From JBHIDJ01 sp046760105 (GTDB lineage Bacteria; Pseudomonadota; Gammaproteobacteria; Acidiferrobacterales; SPGG2): 64,000 nt of DNA. The notes beneath the pieces are model-generated. The model did not search any database and was not told the DNA's origin. It saw only the letters and a list, made by a program, of their open reading frames with translations. The position numbers and the translations under genes were made by a program. The first letter of the stretch is position 1; every line of letters starts with the position of its first letter. Where the stretch lies: NCBI GenBank assembly GCA_046760105.1, contig JBHIDJ010000001.1, positions 88,713-152,712 on the forward strand, written 5' to 3'. Of the stretch, positions 52,952 to 60,870 are shown one piece after another.

Positions 52952-53666
52952 GACCTAGCCATTCCGTTTTCGCACTTGACGCATAACGCCATGAGAAACT
53001 GCTGCATCGTTGATCTGCGGCATCCATGGATGTTCTGTCTTTTCCACGCCACCCATCCATGCTTGCTACATACCTGGCGTCACCATCGACTTGCACCGGG
53101 ATCATCCTGTACTGACCGCAGCGTCCAATCTCCGTCACATGGAAAGCCGGAGCAAGAACTATGCCGCTCGATTTTCCTCTTATGAACAATGAATTAGTGG
53201 TCTACGAGGTGGTGGGCCGTCAACATCCGGGCGCCTCACTGCCGTGGAGTGCGCCCACCGTCAGGCTGCGCCAATGGGCTTTGTTACCGAGCAACACCGG
53301 CGGGCAGCCAACAGGCGCTGGGGTGCTTTGTCCCTGCTGCCAACCGGCTCGTACCAAGGCCGGATGTTAAACGTTGTTCGCGCACAACCGACTAATTGCT
53401 CTCGCCGTAAGACTCTTTGCCATGTCTAAATGCCGCAGACCACGGCGACGGCAATCCAACTACTAGCGTCTCTCAAGCTATTGACAACGTCGGTCACGGT
53501 GCAACTTCAGTCGCCTGCAACCGGAGCCGATAAGAATGTGTCTGCTTTCAATAAAACCCGGTTTTTCAAACACTTATGGATACAACAACAAATCACCGAG
53601 GACTCCGCCCTTAGGCACAAGTTATGCAAAGGAACGGGAACGATTCTGCCCTGACAAGGAAGGAAA
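52952..53666. other. 715-bp region without a convincing gene
   Basis: Lies between fleQ (minus) and a plus-strand OM protein gene. Short frames (53161-53370 and 53244-53429) have protein-like stretches in two different frames (VVYEVVGRQHPGAS, then AANRRWGALSLLPTGSYQG), suggesting a frameshifted small gene. I cannot name it. GACAAGGAAGGAAA at 53653-53666 is the RBS of the next gene. CATCCATGGATG at 53023-53034 is a perfect palindrome. Confidence 0.4.
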
Positions 53667-54128
53667 ATGGCGCGTGCATTTGTACTAGTAGCACTGTTCT
53701 GGGCGTCTATAGCGCACGCCGAGTTCAGTATCGAATTCGCCACTGGGGTCCACCATACGGATGATGCAAGTCTCTTGCTGATGGACTTCACACGCTCAGC
53801 ACGCCCGCTTTTCCGACAGAGCTCGTACTGGCAATACAACGCGGGTGCCTGGAGCGGCAGTCGACGTGCTTACATAGTCGGCATTGCCCGCGGGCTACAG
53901 TGGGACAAACGGAACTGGCACTTTCGCCTCTCCGCCGGTGTGAGCCTTATCTCCAACACAAGCGACATGCTATCCACCGCATTCCAATTTTATGAACAGG
54001 TCATGGCACAGCGTCGAGTCGGCAACCATGGCGTCGCCCTGTCCTATCGTCACTGGTCAAACGCGAACATCAAAAGACCCAACTATGGCATGGATTTCCT
54101 AGGCGTGCAGGTAGATATTAACTGGTAG
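53667..54128 (+). CDS. PagL-like lipid A 3-O-deacylase / acyloxyacyl hydrolase family protein
   Basis: 153-residue predicted outer-membrane beta-barrel with signal peptide (cleavage after AHA, residue 18). Alternating strands end in aromatic VQVDINW, a typical OMP C-terminus. The segment YRHWSNANIKRPNYGMD contains the His-x-Ser of the PagL active site; the acidic third residue would be Asp rather than the usual Glu, so activity is uncertain. Strong RBS AAGGAAGG. Confidence 0.8.
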   Translation: MARAFVLVALFWASIAHAEFSIEFATGVHHTDDASLLLMDFTRSARPLFRQSSYWQYNAGAWSGSRRAYIVGIARGLQWDKRNWHFRLSAGVSLISNTSDMLSTAFQFYEQVMAQRRVGNHGVALSYRHWSNANIKRPNYGMDFLGVQVDINW

Positions 54129-54384
54129 CATCAGGGGCGGTTATTGAGGTACCACTCGTTGACGGGGCCGCCACGGTAAGCGTGCCAGTGTTGGTGATAA
54201 CATCCTTCCCATGACCACCAGTTATTCCTTTCGCCGCTACCCTTGTGCCAGCCGTATCCAATGATGCGCTCACTATAATCGAGCCCGGATTGATAATCGC
54301 ATCGTCGCCGTCCTCGCCGGCAATACCCGTGGCGCCCGCGTTCGCCGTGGTTGGCGCTGTGTCGGAATGGAACATCTCGTTCAT
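54118..54384 (-). pseudogene. Fragment of a repeat-containing surface protein (two ITNTGTL-type repeats)
   Basis: 88 codons holding two consecutive units of about 33 residues: GIAGEDGDDAIINPGSIIV and GITGGHGKDVITNTGTLTV, each followed by a Ser/Thr/Ala-rich stretch. Such GDGxDxIxNxG repeats occur in large secreted adhesin-like proteins. There is no signal peptide, and the frame ends just past the second repeat and overlaps the PagL-like gene's end. Probably a remnant. Confidence 0.45.
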
Positions 54385-54517
54385 CCAGACGGTCGATGCA
54401 GGATTTGTTGAGCGTCCGCAACTGGCTATAGAAACTGACGGAGATGTGCGGGCTGTGTGGGCCGGGTCTGATGGGACTGCGGCTACTATTTGGGCAAATC
54501 TCTATTCTGCTTCTTAA
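54372..54517 (+). pseudogene. 3' remnant of a secreted repeat protein (PQLAIETDGDVRAVW type)
   Basis: On the plus strand the last 48 codons read NISFIQTVDAGFVERPQLAI, then ETDGDVRAVWAGSDGTAATI and WANLYSAS before the stop. This D-G-(D/N)-x-x-AVW-x-x-x-(S/N)DG pattern is the repeat of large beta-propeller-like secreted proteins. The start and remaining repeats are absent, the upstream part being antisense to the other fragment. Confidence 0.45.
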
Positions 54518-54518
54518 C

Positions 54519-54827
54519 TCAATCCACTTTCAACTCGCCATAATGCGACTCATACTCATTTACCAGCTTATCCAGCATGCCGCGCAGTCGCTTGGCTGTA
54601 AATGGAGTAAGAATAATGCGATTTGTTAGTTGAACGTCGAGGCGGTTGCGCTCCCATACCTGGTTGATGCCAAAATTAAGCACCACTTCCTCCCGTGTGC
54701 TCGTGACATTGCACACATTGGCATACGAACAGCTCACGTTGGAGCTGTCCCAGCGAACCTCCGGAGTCTGACCAGAGCCACCCGTTCTTGCCTCAGACTG
54801 CAATTTCTCATCTGGAATCGGGCTCAT
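54519..54827 (-). CDS. DUF3467 family protein
   Basis: 102 residues. Core VRWDSSNVSCSYANVCNV, STREEVVLNFG, VQLTNRIILTPFTAKRL is the DUF3467 signature. Small soluble protein of unknown function. The stop abuts the debris region. It lies 21 bp downstream of the DUF6524 gene on the same strand. Confidence 0.88.
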   Translation of the reverse strand: MSPIPDEKLQSEARTGGSGQTPEVRWDSSNVSCSYANVCNVTSTREEVVLNFGINQVWERNRLDVQLTNRIILTPFTAKRLRGMLDKLVNEYESHYGELKVD

Positions 54828-54848
54828 CGAACCTATCTCCTGTACTGG

Positions 54849-55277
54849 TTAGTCGTTATCGTCCACATCTAACTGACCGGTAATACGGCGCCGGATATGA
54901 GACCAAGACACGCCTGCTGCCATTACCCCGCTGATCATTATCAGCACGATATACGATATGGCTCGTACGCTATCCGCCGGAATCAAACCTCGGTCAGTAG
55001 CGAACCATACCAGCGTACCGAAAAACGCGATCGCCAACATCGTGCCGATTACACCAAGAGAATTGAACGTCGCGCGCAGGAAGATGGCCCAACCGATTAA
55101 TAGGACGACGCCTACGAAACCTTTCAGCACACTGAACTCTGGAGGCTGAGCGAAAAGCTTAGCGAGGCCCCAATGATAGTATGAGTATCCTTCAGGATTA
55201 TAAGTAGCAAAAACCAAGACGATTGCTGCAAGCATACGGAGCAAGAAACTCTGCAAGGTGAACGTATTTCTTGCCAT
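54849..55277 (-). CDS. Four-helix membrane protein, DUF6524-like
   Basis: 142 residues with four predicted membrane helices (about 10-27, 48-66, 73-91, 103-123) and a charged tail (HIRRRITGQLDVDDND). FLLRMLAAIVLVFATYNPEG is a recognisable family motif. Function unknown. Likely co-transcribed with the DUF3467 gene. Confidence 0.8.
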   Translation of the reverse strand: MARNTFTLQSFLLRMLAAIVLVFATYNPEGYSYYHWGLAKLFAQPPEFSVLKGFVGVVLLIGWAIFLRATFNSLGVIGTMLAIAFFGTLVWFATDRGLIPADSVRAISYIVLIMISGVMAAGVSWSHIRRRITGQLDVDDND

Positions 55278-55335
55278 GACTGACTTCCTCTAAACCCTAC
55301 CAGCGTCTCATGGAGATCAAAGGAAGTCTGCTCGC

Positions 55336-56166
55336 TTAAGGTGCATTGCCGTATTTCTTTCGGTGAAGAGACTCCGCTTGCGCCACCCACTTATCTCGAC
55401 GGATTCGACTGGGCAATGTATTCAGTGCCTTCGCTACCGTCTCGATCTCAGTATCACTCCAGGTGGCGATATCTCGAAATCGATAATAGCCGAGTCTATT
55501 GAGGGTCTTCTCCAGCACTGGGCTTATCCCGGAGATCTTCTTTAGATCATCAGTCGAAGGTCGTGCATGCAACTGCGGCTCGTGAAATTCCTGACCCGGC
55601 ACGTGCGCAAGCTCATTCACGTAATTTCCAGGCTTTTCGATCTCGCTGTCCTTATCGTCGATGGTTGCTTGATGTTTGGCTTCCAGATTCTTACGCGCGC
55701 TATCGTGCTCTTTCAATTGCAACTCTAGCTCACCGATCCGCGAATGTAACGTCTTGAGCTGAGCGTCTTTGACATTGAGATCTTGCCGAAGCGTTTCCGC
55801 TCGCGTCTCCAAGCTCGAGACCTTCGTCCTCTGCTCCTTGAGGTTGAGCTCGCTATCACTTAGCTTTACGGTAAGCTCGTCGTACTTCGTACGGAGGTCC
55901 TCAAGTGCCTTTGTCTTGGTCAAGAGCTCTTGATCCAAGGATCGAATCTTCGCGTCGCGGTCGTACAAGTTGCGATTAGCGGTAGAAAGCGCGGCATTCT
56001 TCTCCGTGAGCTGCACCTGCAGTTCGCTAAGTCGCGTCTGCCAGCTCGACTGAGCGCTAGCAACTTGTTTATCTGCGTGCCAACTCCGCAGCCACCAACC
56101 GACAAACATCCCAATGAGAGCGGCGACTAGCAGGCATACCAATATCTGTAGAATCAGGTATCCCAT
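55336..56166 (-). CDS. Membrane-anchored coiled-coil protein with C-terminal helix-hairpin-helix
   Basis: 276 residues. One N-terminal helix (4-26, LILQILVCLLVAALIGMFVG) is followed by a continuous coiled coil at about 40-180 (repeated LxxLxxxL heptads) and a C-terminal HhH-like domain (DDLKKISGISPVLEKTLNRL, YYRFRDIATWSDTEIETVAK). The same C-terminal module is found in proteins annotated as DUF4332-like or L21-associated. No function is established. Confidence 0.8.
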   Translation of the reverse strand: MGYLILQILVCLLVAALIGMFVGWWLRSWHADKQVASAQSSWQTRLSELQVQLTEKNAALSTANRNLYDRDAKIRSLDQELLTKTKALEDLRTKYDELTVKLSDSELNLKEQRTKVSSLETRAETLRQDLNVKDAQLKTLHSRIGELELQLKEHDSARKNLEAKHQATIDDKDSEIEKPGNYVNELAHVPGQEFHEPQLHARPSTDDLKKISGISPVLEKTLNRLGYYRFRDIATWSDTEIETVAKALNTLPSRIRRDKWVAQAESLHRKKYGNAP

Positions 56167-56706
56167 GATTAGCTCTCTTCTCGCGTGGTTATGAATCGGA
56201 GCCTAATGAAGCGTTCGACGCCGTAGGAGTTGCTCCTCCTCGCTACAATGGTGACGGTTTTCTAGTAACTTTATTCGGACCTTCCCAACACACCGAAAAA
56301 CGAGGATATACGAAGGGCCCGCTAAAAAGCAAACCAGGTGGGACGGCGGGAAAGGGTTTATCTTAGCGAGAACCCGCGCACTCAGGGTCTGGCTGGGTTG
56401 CCCTGTTCGAATCGAGCGCCCATCGGACGACTGCGCCACGCGCCCTCAGCGCGCGCCGTCTAACGGCATAAGCGGTCCGGCCAGCGGTCGGCTGACAATT
56501 GCGCAATGTGCGGTATTGATGGGGCACGGGTCTATTCTGACGGCTTGCCAGTAAGCCTTGCGTGCCGTGTCAGCCGCGGTTTTTGTCCGGAGAGCCGTCT
56601 AGTCGCAAGGCCCATAGCTGCCAGCTCACGGGTTAGCGGTTTAGGTGGTTTCTCCGAAACAATTACGGACGCAGAATCTCAGCGCCGACGTCGGACGGCG
56701 ATTACT
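56167..56706. other. 540-bp region without a gene
   Basis: I find no coding frame with protein-like composition, and no tRNA. CCCTGTTCGAATCGAG looks like a T-loop, but the flanks do not pair. A small hairpin AGGAGTTGCTCCT lies at 56226-56238. Confidence 0.4.
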
Positions 56707-57069
56707 CTACTCCTTAACATAGGTAACGAAAAAGCCCTCCAGGTCACCGTTTTCCGTGTACACGGCAACATTGACCACCGTCCATCCGTCTTCTGCGTAC
56801 TTCTCGTGCAGCTTCGTCATGCGTTTTGCCGCGCGATCTTTCTTGCCAAATACACTAATGTCCACAAATACCGTCTTCCCCGTCCTTCCGGTCGCTGGCG
56901 GGGCCTCACTTTCGGCCATTGAGCCGGCTTCCTCCTCGATCGCTGATGCGGACTCATCCTTGCTCTTGCCAGCGAAGCTCTCTGATGTCCCAAGTAATGC
57001 GCCGCATATAAAAGCGAGGACAAGGGGGAGCAAACGGTAAGTACTAAACCAACTCGATAACCCTCTCAT
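56707..57069 (-). CDS. Exported hypothetical protein
   Basis: 120 residues: signal peptide (about 1-33, ending ESFA-G), an acidic Ala/Glu/Ser linker (34-60) and a folded domain (KTVFVDISVFGKKDRAAKRM, GWTVVNVAVYTENGDLEGFF). Not recognised. It follows the TonB/AgmX-like gene by 88 bp on the same strand and could be the last gene of that operon. Confidence 0.7.
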   Translation of the reverse strand: MRGLSSWFSTYRLLPLVLAFICGALLGTSESFAGKSKDESASAIEEEAGSMAESEAPPATGRTGKTVFVDISVFGKKDRAAKRMTKLHEKYAEDGWTVVNVAVYTENGDLEGFFVTYVKE

Positions 57070-57157
57070 AACGTAACTCCTTAAGATGAAGAGATAATTG
57101 TCAAAAAAGAGATCAGACCTACTTTCGAAGTATAGTCTCTGTCTACGATTTGGTACG

Positions 57158-58093
57158 TTAGGAGGGAAGAAAGTCGATGGGATAGGTGACGACCATGGTT
57201 TCTACGTCCTTGGCGCCAAAATCAAACAGCCTGATCCGCGCGACGAGCTTACGCTCCAGCGCTGGCGAACCCAGCTCGCTCGAAACCACTTCACACGCTA
57301 TCACCTTACCCGCTGGCGTAATCTTTATTCTTAGCACGACCTTGCCTTCCAGCGTGGGATCTTGGCGCAGCGCGCGATTATAGATCGAGTAGATTGCACC
57401 CTTATTTCGGTCAAACACCAATTGGATCGCTTCGATGCTACGCGATGCCTTGCGCCCGCCACCACTCCGCGGTACGGCACCTGCTGACTTACTGCCCACG
57501 CTGCTTACCGGACTGCTCACACTGGCCGTTTTGCGTCCGGCGAGGGCAACCCCACCGGTGTCGCGGCTTAGTTTAGCGGTGTTGATTCCGCCGCTTCCTT
57601 GCGATGCGCCTGCAGTAATGACGAAGCGCTCGGCGCTGCGCTTCGCGCTGCCGGTGAGCGGCGAGTTCTTTTTAATGTTTGCTAACGCAGGGTTATTGCG
57701 TAACGCGGCTAACTCGTCCTTAAAGGCAAGCAAACCCGCGCGCTGTGCCCGCTCTCGCGCAGTCTCTGTCTTTTTCTTAACCTTTGGCTTGTCCTTCTTT
57801 TTTGGCTTCGCTTTCTTTGCCTTAGGTTTCTTTTTAGCGGTTTTGATCTCAGGTGCCTTGGCCGGTGCTGGCGGTTTCGCCTTTTTGCGTTCCAACACAA
57901 GCTTTGCAAGCCGAGGCGGCACGGTTTCCGCCTTTTCGCGCTCGATTTCAGAAACGGGAAGGAAGGGCACAGCAATTGCGAATAGTAGGCAGAGTATGAA
58001 TACACGCCGCAGGATCTTGCGAAAGCGGCGTTTGTCTTCCTCAAAAATAGTCCAGGGAAGATCGGCTGAATGATAGAAAGAATACACTACCAC
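57158..58093 (-). CDS. TonB/AgmX-like energy transducer
   Basis: 311 residues. A short cytoplasmic start and one membrane helix (about 29-48, VFILCLLFAIAVPFLPV) precede a Lys/Pro-rich periplasm-spanning rod (65-112) and an Ala/Ser/Gly linker. The C-terminal AgmX/PglI-TonB-like domain (about 222-311) reads SIEAIQLVFDRNKGAIYSIY, LEGKVVLRIKITPAGKV, VVSSELGSPALERKLVARIR, FDFG. The domain order is that of a transducer driven by an ExbB/ExbD motor. It lies 7 bp after the second ExbD-like gene. Confidence 0.9.
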   Translation of the reverse strand: MVVYSFYHSADLPWTIFEEDKRRFRKILRRVFILCLLFAIAVPFLPVSEIEREKAETVPPRLAKLVLERKKAKPPAPAKAPEIKTAKKKPKAKKAKPKKKDKPKVKKKTETARERAQRAGLLAFKDELAALRNNPALANIKKNSPLTGSAKRSAERFVITAGASQGSGGINTAKLSRDTGGVALAGRKTASVSSPVSSVGSKSAGAVPRSGGGRKASRSIEAIQLVFDRNKGAIYSIYNRALRQDPTLEGKVVLRIKITPAGKVIACEVVSSELGSPALERKLVARIRLFDFGAKDVETMVVTYPIDFLPS

Positions 58094-58100
58094 GACACCA

Positions 58101-58607
58101 CTAGCCTTTCTGGGCCGTCTTCTTCAAGACTGCCAGTGAGATCTTTGTATAGTTTGCGCGCGTGCAGGTGACCATAACCTTTTTTAGCAACTTAAACGGG
58201 ATCTCTTTGTCGCCCATAATGGTAATTTCACGCTGGGCGGTCGCTTTTGAGGTTGTCTTGGTAGCAGTCCGCTTCGCTTGATAATCCAGTTCTGACTTCA
58301 ACCCTTCAATCACCAGTGAGGGCGAGTTGATAACAGAAGCGACGGACACCACCTTCTTGCCCTTCACCAGAATGTCTTTGTCATTGACCATTACTACTAA
58401 TGTTTCTTCCGGCTTCTTCTTGGCCACGGACTCGGGCAATTTCAGGCCTTTAGTCGTTGGCAACACCTCTACATCCGATGAATTCACCAGCAGAAAAAAC
58501 ACCAAGATGGTAAAGATATCCATCAGTGCCACTAGGTTAAAACCGGTTAAGCGCTTGCCCCGATCGTGGTGGCGCTGCATGCGCTTGGCTCTACGTGACA
58601 TCTTCAT
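58101..58607 (-). CDS. ExbD/TolR-like proton-channel subunit (with membrane Asp)
   Basis: 168 residues. The single membrane helix (about 24-44, FNLVALMDIFTILVFFLLVN) contains the protonatable D30 expected in ExbD/TolR/MotB-type subunits. The periplasmic domain follows (LPESVAKKKPEETLVVMVND; GDKEIPFKLLKKVMVTC). RBS region is compact, 12 bp after the other ExbD-like gene. Confidence 0.9.
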   Translation of the reverse strand: MKMSRRAKRMQRHHDRGKRLTGFNLVALMDIFTILVFFLLVNSSDVEVLPTTKGLKLPESVAKKKPEETLVVMVNDKDILVKGKKVVSVASVINSPSLVIEGLKSELDYQAKRTATKTTSKATAQREITIMGDKEIPFKLLKKVMVTCTRANYTKISLAVLKKTAQKG

Positions 58608-58619
58608 AGGTAGGCGTCC

Positions 58620-59123
58620 TCAGTTCGTTCTCGGCATCTTAACTGGCGCATCCCCGATGGAGATATCCGGGAACAGCTCCGCCTGTACAACGGCGTCATC
58701 CTCGCGTACCTCTACTAACCGCACCGTATCCATTACCTGCACCAACGAATCATATGACGTGGTAGCTTGTGCCAGTATCATCGCACTCGTTTTGTCTGGA
58801 AAATGCGACTTCACCCCCCGGAGAGTTTGCGATAGCGACTCCAAGTCATATTTCCCTTGTTTATTCTTGATCAGTCTGATCAGTCCACTGTTGCGATCGC
58901 CCACCTCTAAAGCGTGATCACGCATGATGATTTCCAGCTCCAACTCCTTCTTTGGCTTTTCCTTACTCGTTGACGCCGGCGGTAGGTTTAACTCGAGCAC
59001 CGTAACGCGGGAAAACACGGCGGTAATAAGCAAAAACGGTACAAGAATGACCATTAAATTCATAAAGGCGGTGATATTCAGCTCCGCCGGGTCTTTCCTC
59101 ATTCGTCGGCTGCGGTATCTCAT
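58620..59123 (-). CDS. ExbD/TolR-like subunit lacking the membrane Asp (Asn instead)
   Basis: 167 residues. The membrane helix (about 16-38, LNITAFMNLMVILVPFLLIT) has N22 where the family has Asp, so it should not carry protons itself. The periplasmic domain is EKPKKELELEIIMRDHALEV, AMILAQATTSYDSLVQVMDT, similar to ExbD. It overlaps the TolQ/ExbB-like gene by 4 bp. Confidence 0.9.
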   Translation of the reverse strand: MRYRSRRMRKDPAELNITAFMNLMVILVPFLLITAVFSRVTVLELNLPPASTSKEKPKKELELEIIMRDHALEVGDRNSGLIRLIKNKQGKYDLESLSQTLRGVKSHFPDKTSAMILAQATTSYDSLVQVMDTVRLVEVREDDAVVQAELFPDISIGDAPVKMPRTN

Positions 59124-59785
59124 GAAGCTTTCTCACCAACTTTGCTTTGCTCGGTGAGCATGTTGAGAAATTTGACAGACGCCATTTCCAGGCTGTCCAC
59201 CAATGTCGTGGTCTTGGACTGAAGAACGGTGTAGATCAGCAACAGCGGGATCGCCACCATTAGCCCGAATGCGGTCGTGTTCATGGCGACCGAAATACTG
59301 GCTGACAACAAATCCGCTTTCTCAGCGGGGTCCGCATGAGACACCGCCGTAAACGCCTTGATCAGACCGATAATGGTTCCCAAAAGACCCAAGAGGGTGG
59401 CGATGTTGGCGAAGGTGGCGAGGTAGTGTGTCCGCTTTTCCAAGCGTGGTACGATTTCCATTAACCCCTCTTCCATTGCCGTCTCGATGTCGTCTCGTCG
59501 CCGAGCCGTCCTGGTGCGCGAGAGGCCATAGTTCAAGATCTTGCCTATCGCGGCTCTTGACTTGCCGGTCACCGCCAATGCTTGTTTGTAATTACCAACC
59601 TTGATAAGCGGCATCAGCTCATTCCATAGTTTTCGATTCACGAGAGTGGAACGGCTGAGATAAAAGTACCGCTCAAGTGCGATACTGAGACCGAGCGCAA
59701 GGACTATCACAATGGGATACATAAAAATCCCCCCATCTTGAAAAAAACGAATTATCGTACTGTAGGTTTCCATATCGACCTCCAC
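59120..59785 (-). CDS. MotA/TolQ/ExbB-like proton-channel protein
   Basis: 221 residues (ATG at 59785, or in-frame ATG at 59773). Three membrane helices (about 17-36, 125-148, 163-190) and the large cytoplasmic loop with GLSRTRTARRRDDIETAMEE are typical. ATFANIATLLGLLGTIIGLI and AFGLMVAIPLLLIY are the family signature. With two ExbD-like and one TonB/AgmX-like gene downstream it makes a complete motor module. Its 222-residue size resembles AglR/ExbB more than TolQ. Confidence 0.93.
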   Translation of the reverse strand: MEVDMETYSTIIRFFQDGGIFMYPIVIVLALGLSIALERYFYLSRSTLVNRKLWNELMPLIKVGNYKQALAVTGKSRAAIGKILNYGLSRTRTARRRDDIETAMEEGLMEIVPRLEKRTHYLATFANIATLLGLLGTIIGLIKAFTAVSHADPAEKADLLSASISVAMNTTAFGLMVAIPLLLIYTVLQSKTTTLVDSLEMASVKFLNMLTEQSKVGEKAS

Positions 59786-59941
59786 ATGGGACGTTTTGAG
59801 TACAGGCCCCCAACAATCACTACAGAACCTCCAACATTAGAAATGGACTCCAACCGGTATTCGCCGGTGTCAGCGCAAGACGATTCATGAAGCGTCGCCT
59901 GCACCCGGAAAGCCCTGAGAGTGGCACTCAAGTCGAAACAA

Positions 59942-60226
59942 CTACTTCTGCTCCATTGCTGGGTTCTCGACAAACTCGTAATATTCGACCTGCCGGCGAA
60001 ACACATCACGATCGACTGGGCCCAGTATATCGTCCACCAGGCTGGCCACCGGTCGTTCCAACAGATCATCCAAATCCGGCTTTTTCCACGGCACGATGTA
60101 TAGAACTTTCGGCAATTCACGATTGCCGGTAATCGTGGTGCCCTCCAAATCTACGCGATCTTCCGCCTGCACATTTGCCATCACCAACAGGCAAACTGAC
60201 GCCAAGACAATCGCCATATTTTTCAT
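59942..60226 (-). CDS. Small exported protein of the TPR/ExbBD operon
   Basis: 94 residues from the ATG at 60226 (MKNMAIVLASVCLLVMANVQA signal peptide). The longer frame to 60289 would overlap the upstream gene and add a charged leader. The mature part reads GTTITGNRELPKVLYIVPWK, LLERPVASLVDDILGPVDRD, VFRRQVEYYEF. It is conserved in look but I know no function. It lies between the TPR lipoprotein and motor genes, so it is probably part of the machine. The 156 bp between it and the motor gene is empty. Confidence 0.8.
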   Translation of the reverse strand: MKNMAIVLASVCLLVMANVQAEDRVDLEGTTITGNRELPKVLYIVPWKKPDLDDLLERPVASLVDDILGPVDRDVFRRQVEYYEFVENPAMEQK

Positions 60227-60231
60227 AATCG

Positions 60232-60870
60232 TTACCTCATCGCCGTCCTCTGAGTCCGTTTTGCGCGTCTTTTCAAATCTACGATCCATTTCGCTACCTG
60301 CTTATCCTCCGAGACGAGTAGCTTTTGATATTGCTCGTAATGTTCCAGCGCCTTAGATGTGTTTAATAGGTAAAGATCATACAGAATGCCTAGATTCAAA
60401 TGGGCATACTCATAGTTGGGTTTAAGCTGGAGCGCCTTTCCGTAGACTTCGTGCGCCTCTTTGAATCGCCCTATTGCACGCAAGACGATGCCGAGGTGAT
60501 TGTAAGTATCTGGTCGCTTTGGGTTAAGCGCTATCGCGCTCCTGAACGCCTGCTCCGCTTCTTTAAGCCGTCCGGTACGGTGATAGACAATGCCCAAATT
60601 AACATGTGGTCCGGCTAAATGCGGTTGCGCCTGTGTAATCTCCAGCAGGACGCGTTCCGCCTGTTTGTGCCGCTTCGCCTTTATCGCCGCAAGCGCCCGA
60701 GCATAATCTCGCTTAGTCCTTTCGCTAATGGCTGGTTTTTTTGTGCTGGGCGCAGTAGTTGTCGTTACAACCGGTTGCGGTTCGCTCGGCTGCGGGGTAG
60801 AGGTCGCACAACCGTACAGCGACCCGCCACAAAGAAGTAACGCACAAACTAAGTTCTTATTCAATCCCAT
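60232..60870 (-). CDS. TPR lipoprotein
   Basis: 212 residues. Signal and lipobox YGC (Cys at 21) are followed by a Pro/Thr-rich linker (22-48) and about four TPRs (60-190; VNLGIVYHRTGRLKEAEQAF, NHLGIVLRAIGRFKEAHEVY, LNLGILYDLYLLNTSKALEH). It overlaps the 3' end of the large TPR gene by 14 bp. Comparable to PilF-like/AglT-like TPR adaptors. Confidence 0.9.
   Translation of the reverse strand: MGLNKNLVCALLLCGGSLYGCATSTPQPSEPQPVVTTTTAPSTKKPAISERTKRDYARALAAIKAKRHKQAERVLLEITQAQPHLAGPHVNLGIVYHRTGRLKEAEQAFRSAIALNPKRPDTYNHLGIVLRAIGRFKEAHEVYGKALQLKPNYEYAHLNLGILYDLYLLNTSKALEHYEQYQKLLVSEDKQVAKWIVDLKRRAKRTQRTAMR

Noticed and set aside
53161..53430. Resemblance of the joined frames to the N-terminus of eukaryotic ribosomal protein eL20
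   Set aside because: Only scattered residues match (YxVxGR, R-R, A-R-W) after assuming a frameshift; a bacterial chromosome should not carry it, so chance is likelier.
56390..56450. tRNA-like segment with TTCGAATC
   Set aside because: The flanking bases do not form a T stem and no acceptor or anticodon arm can be drawn on either strand.
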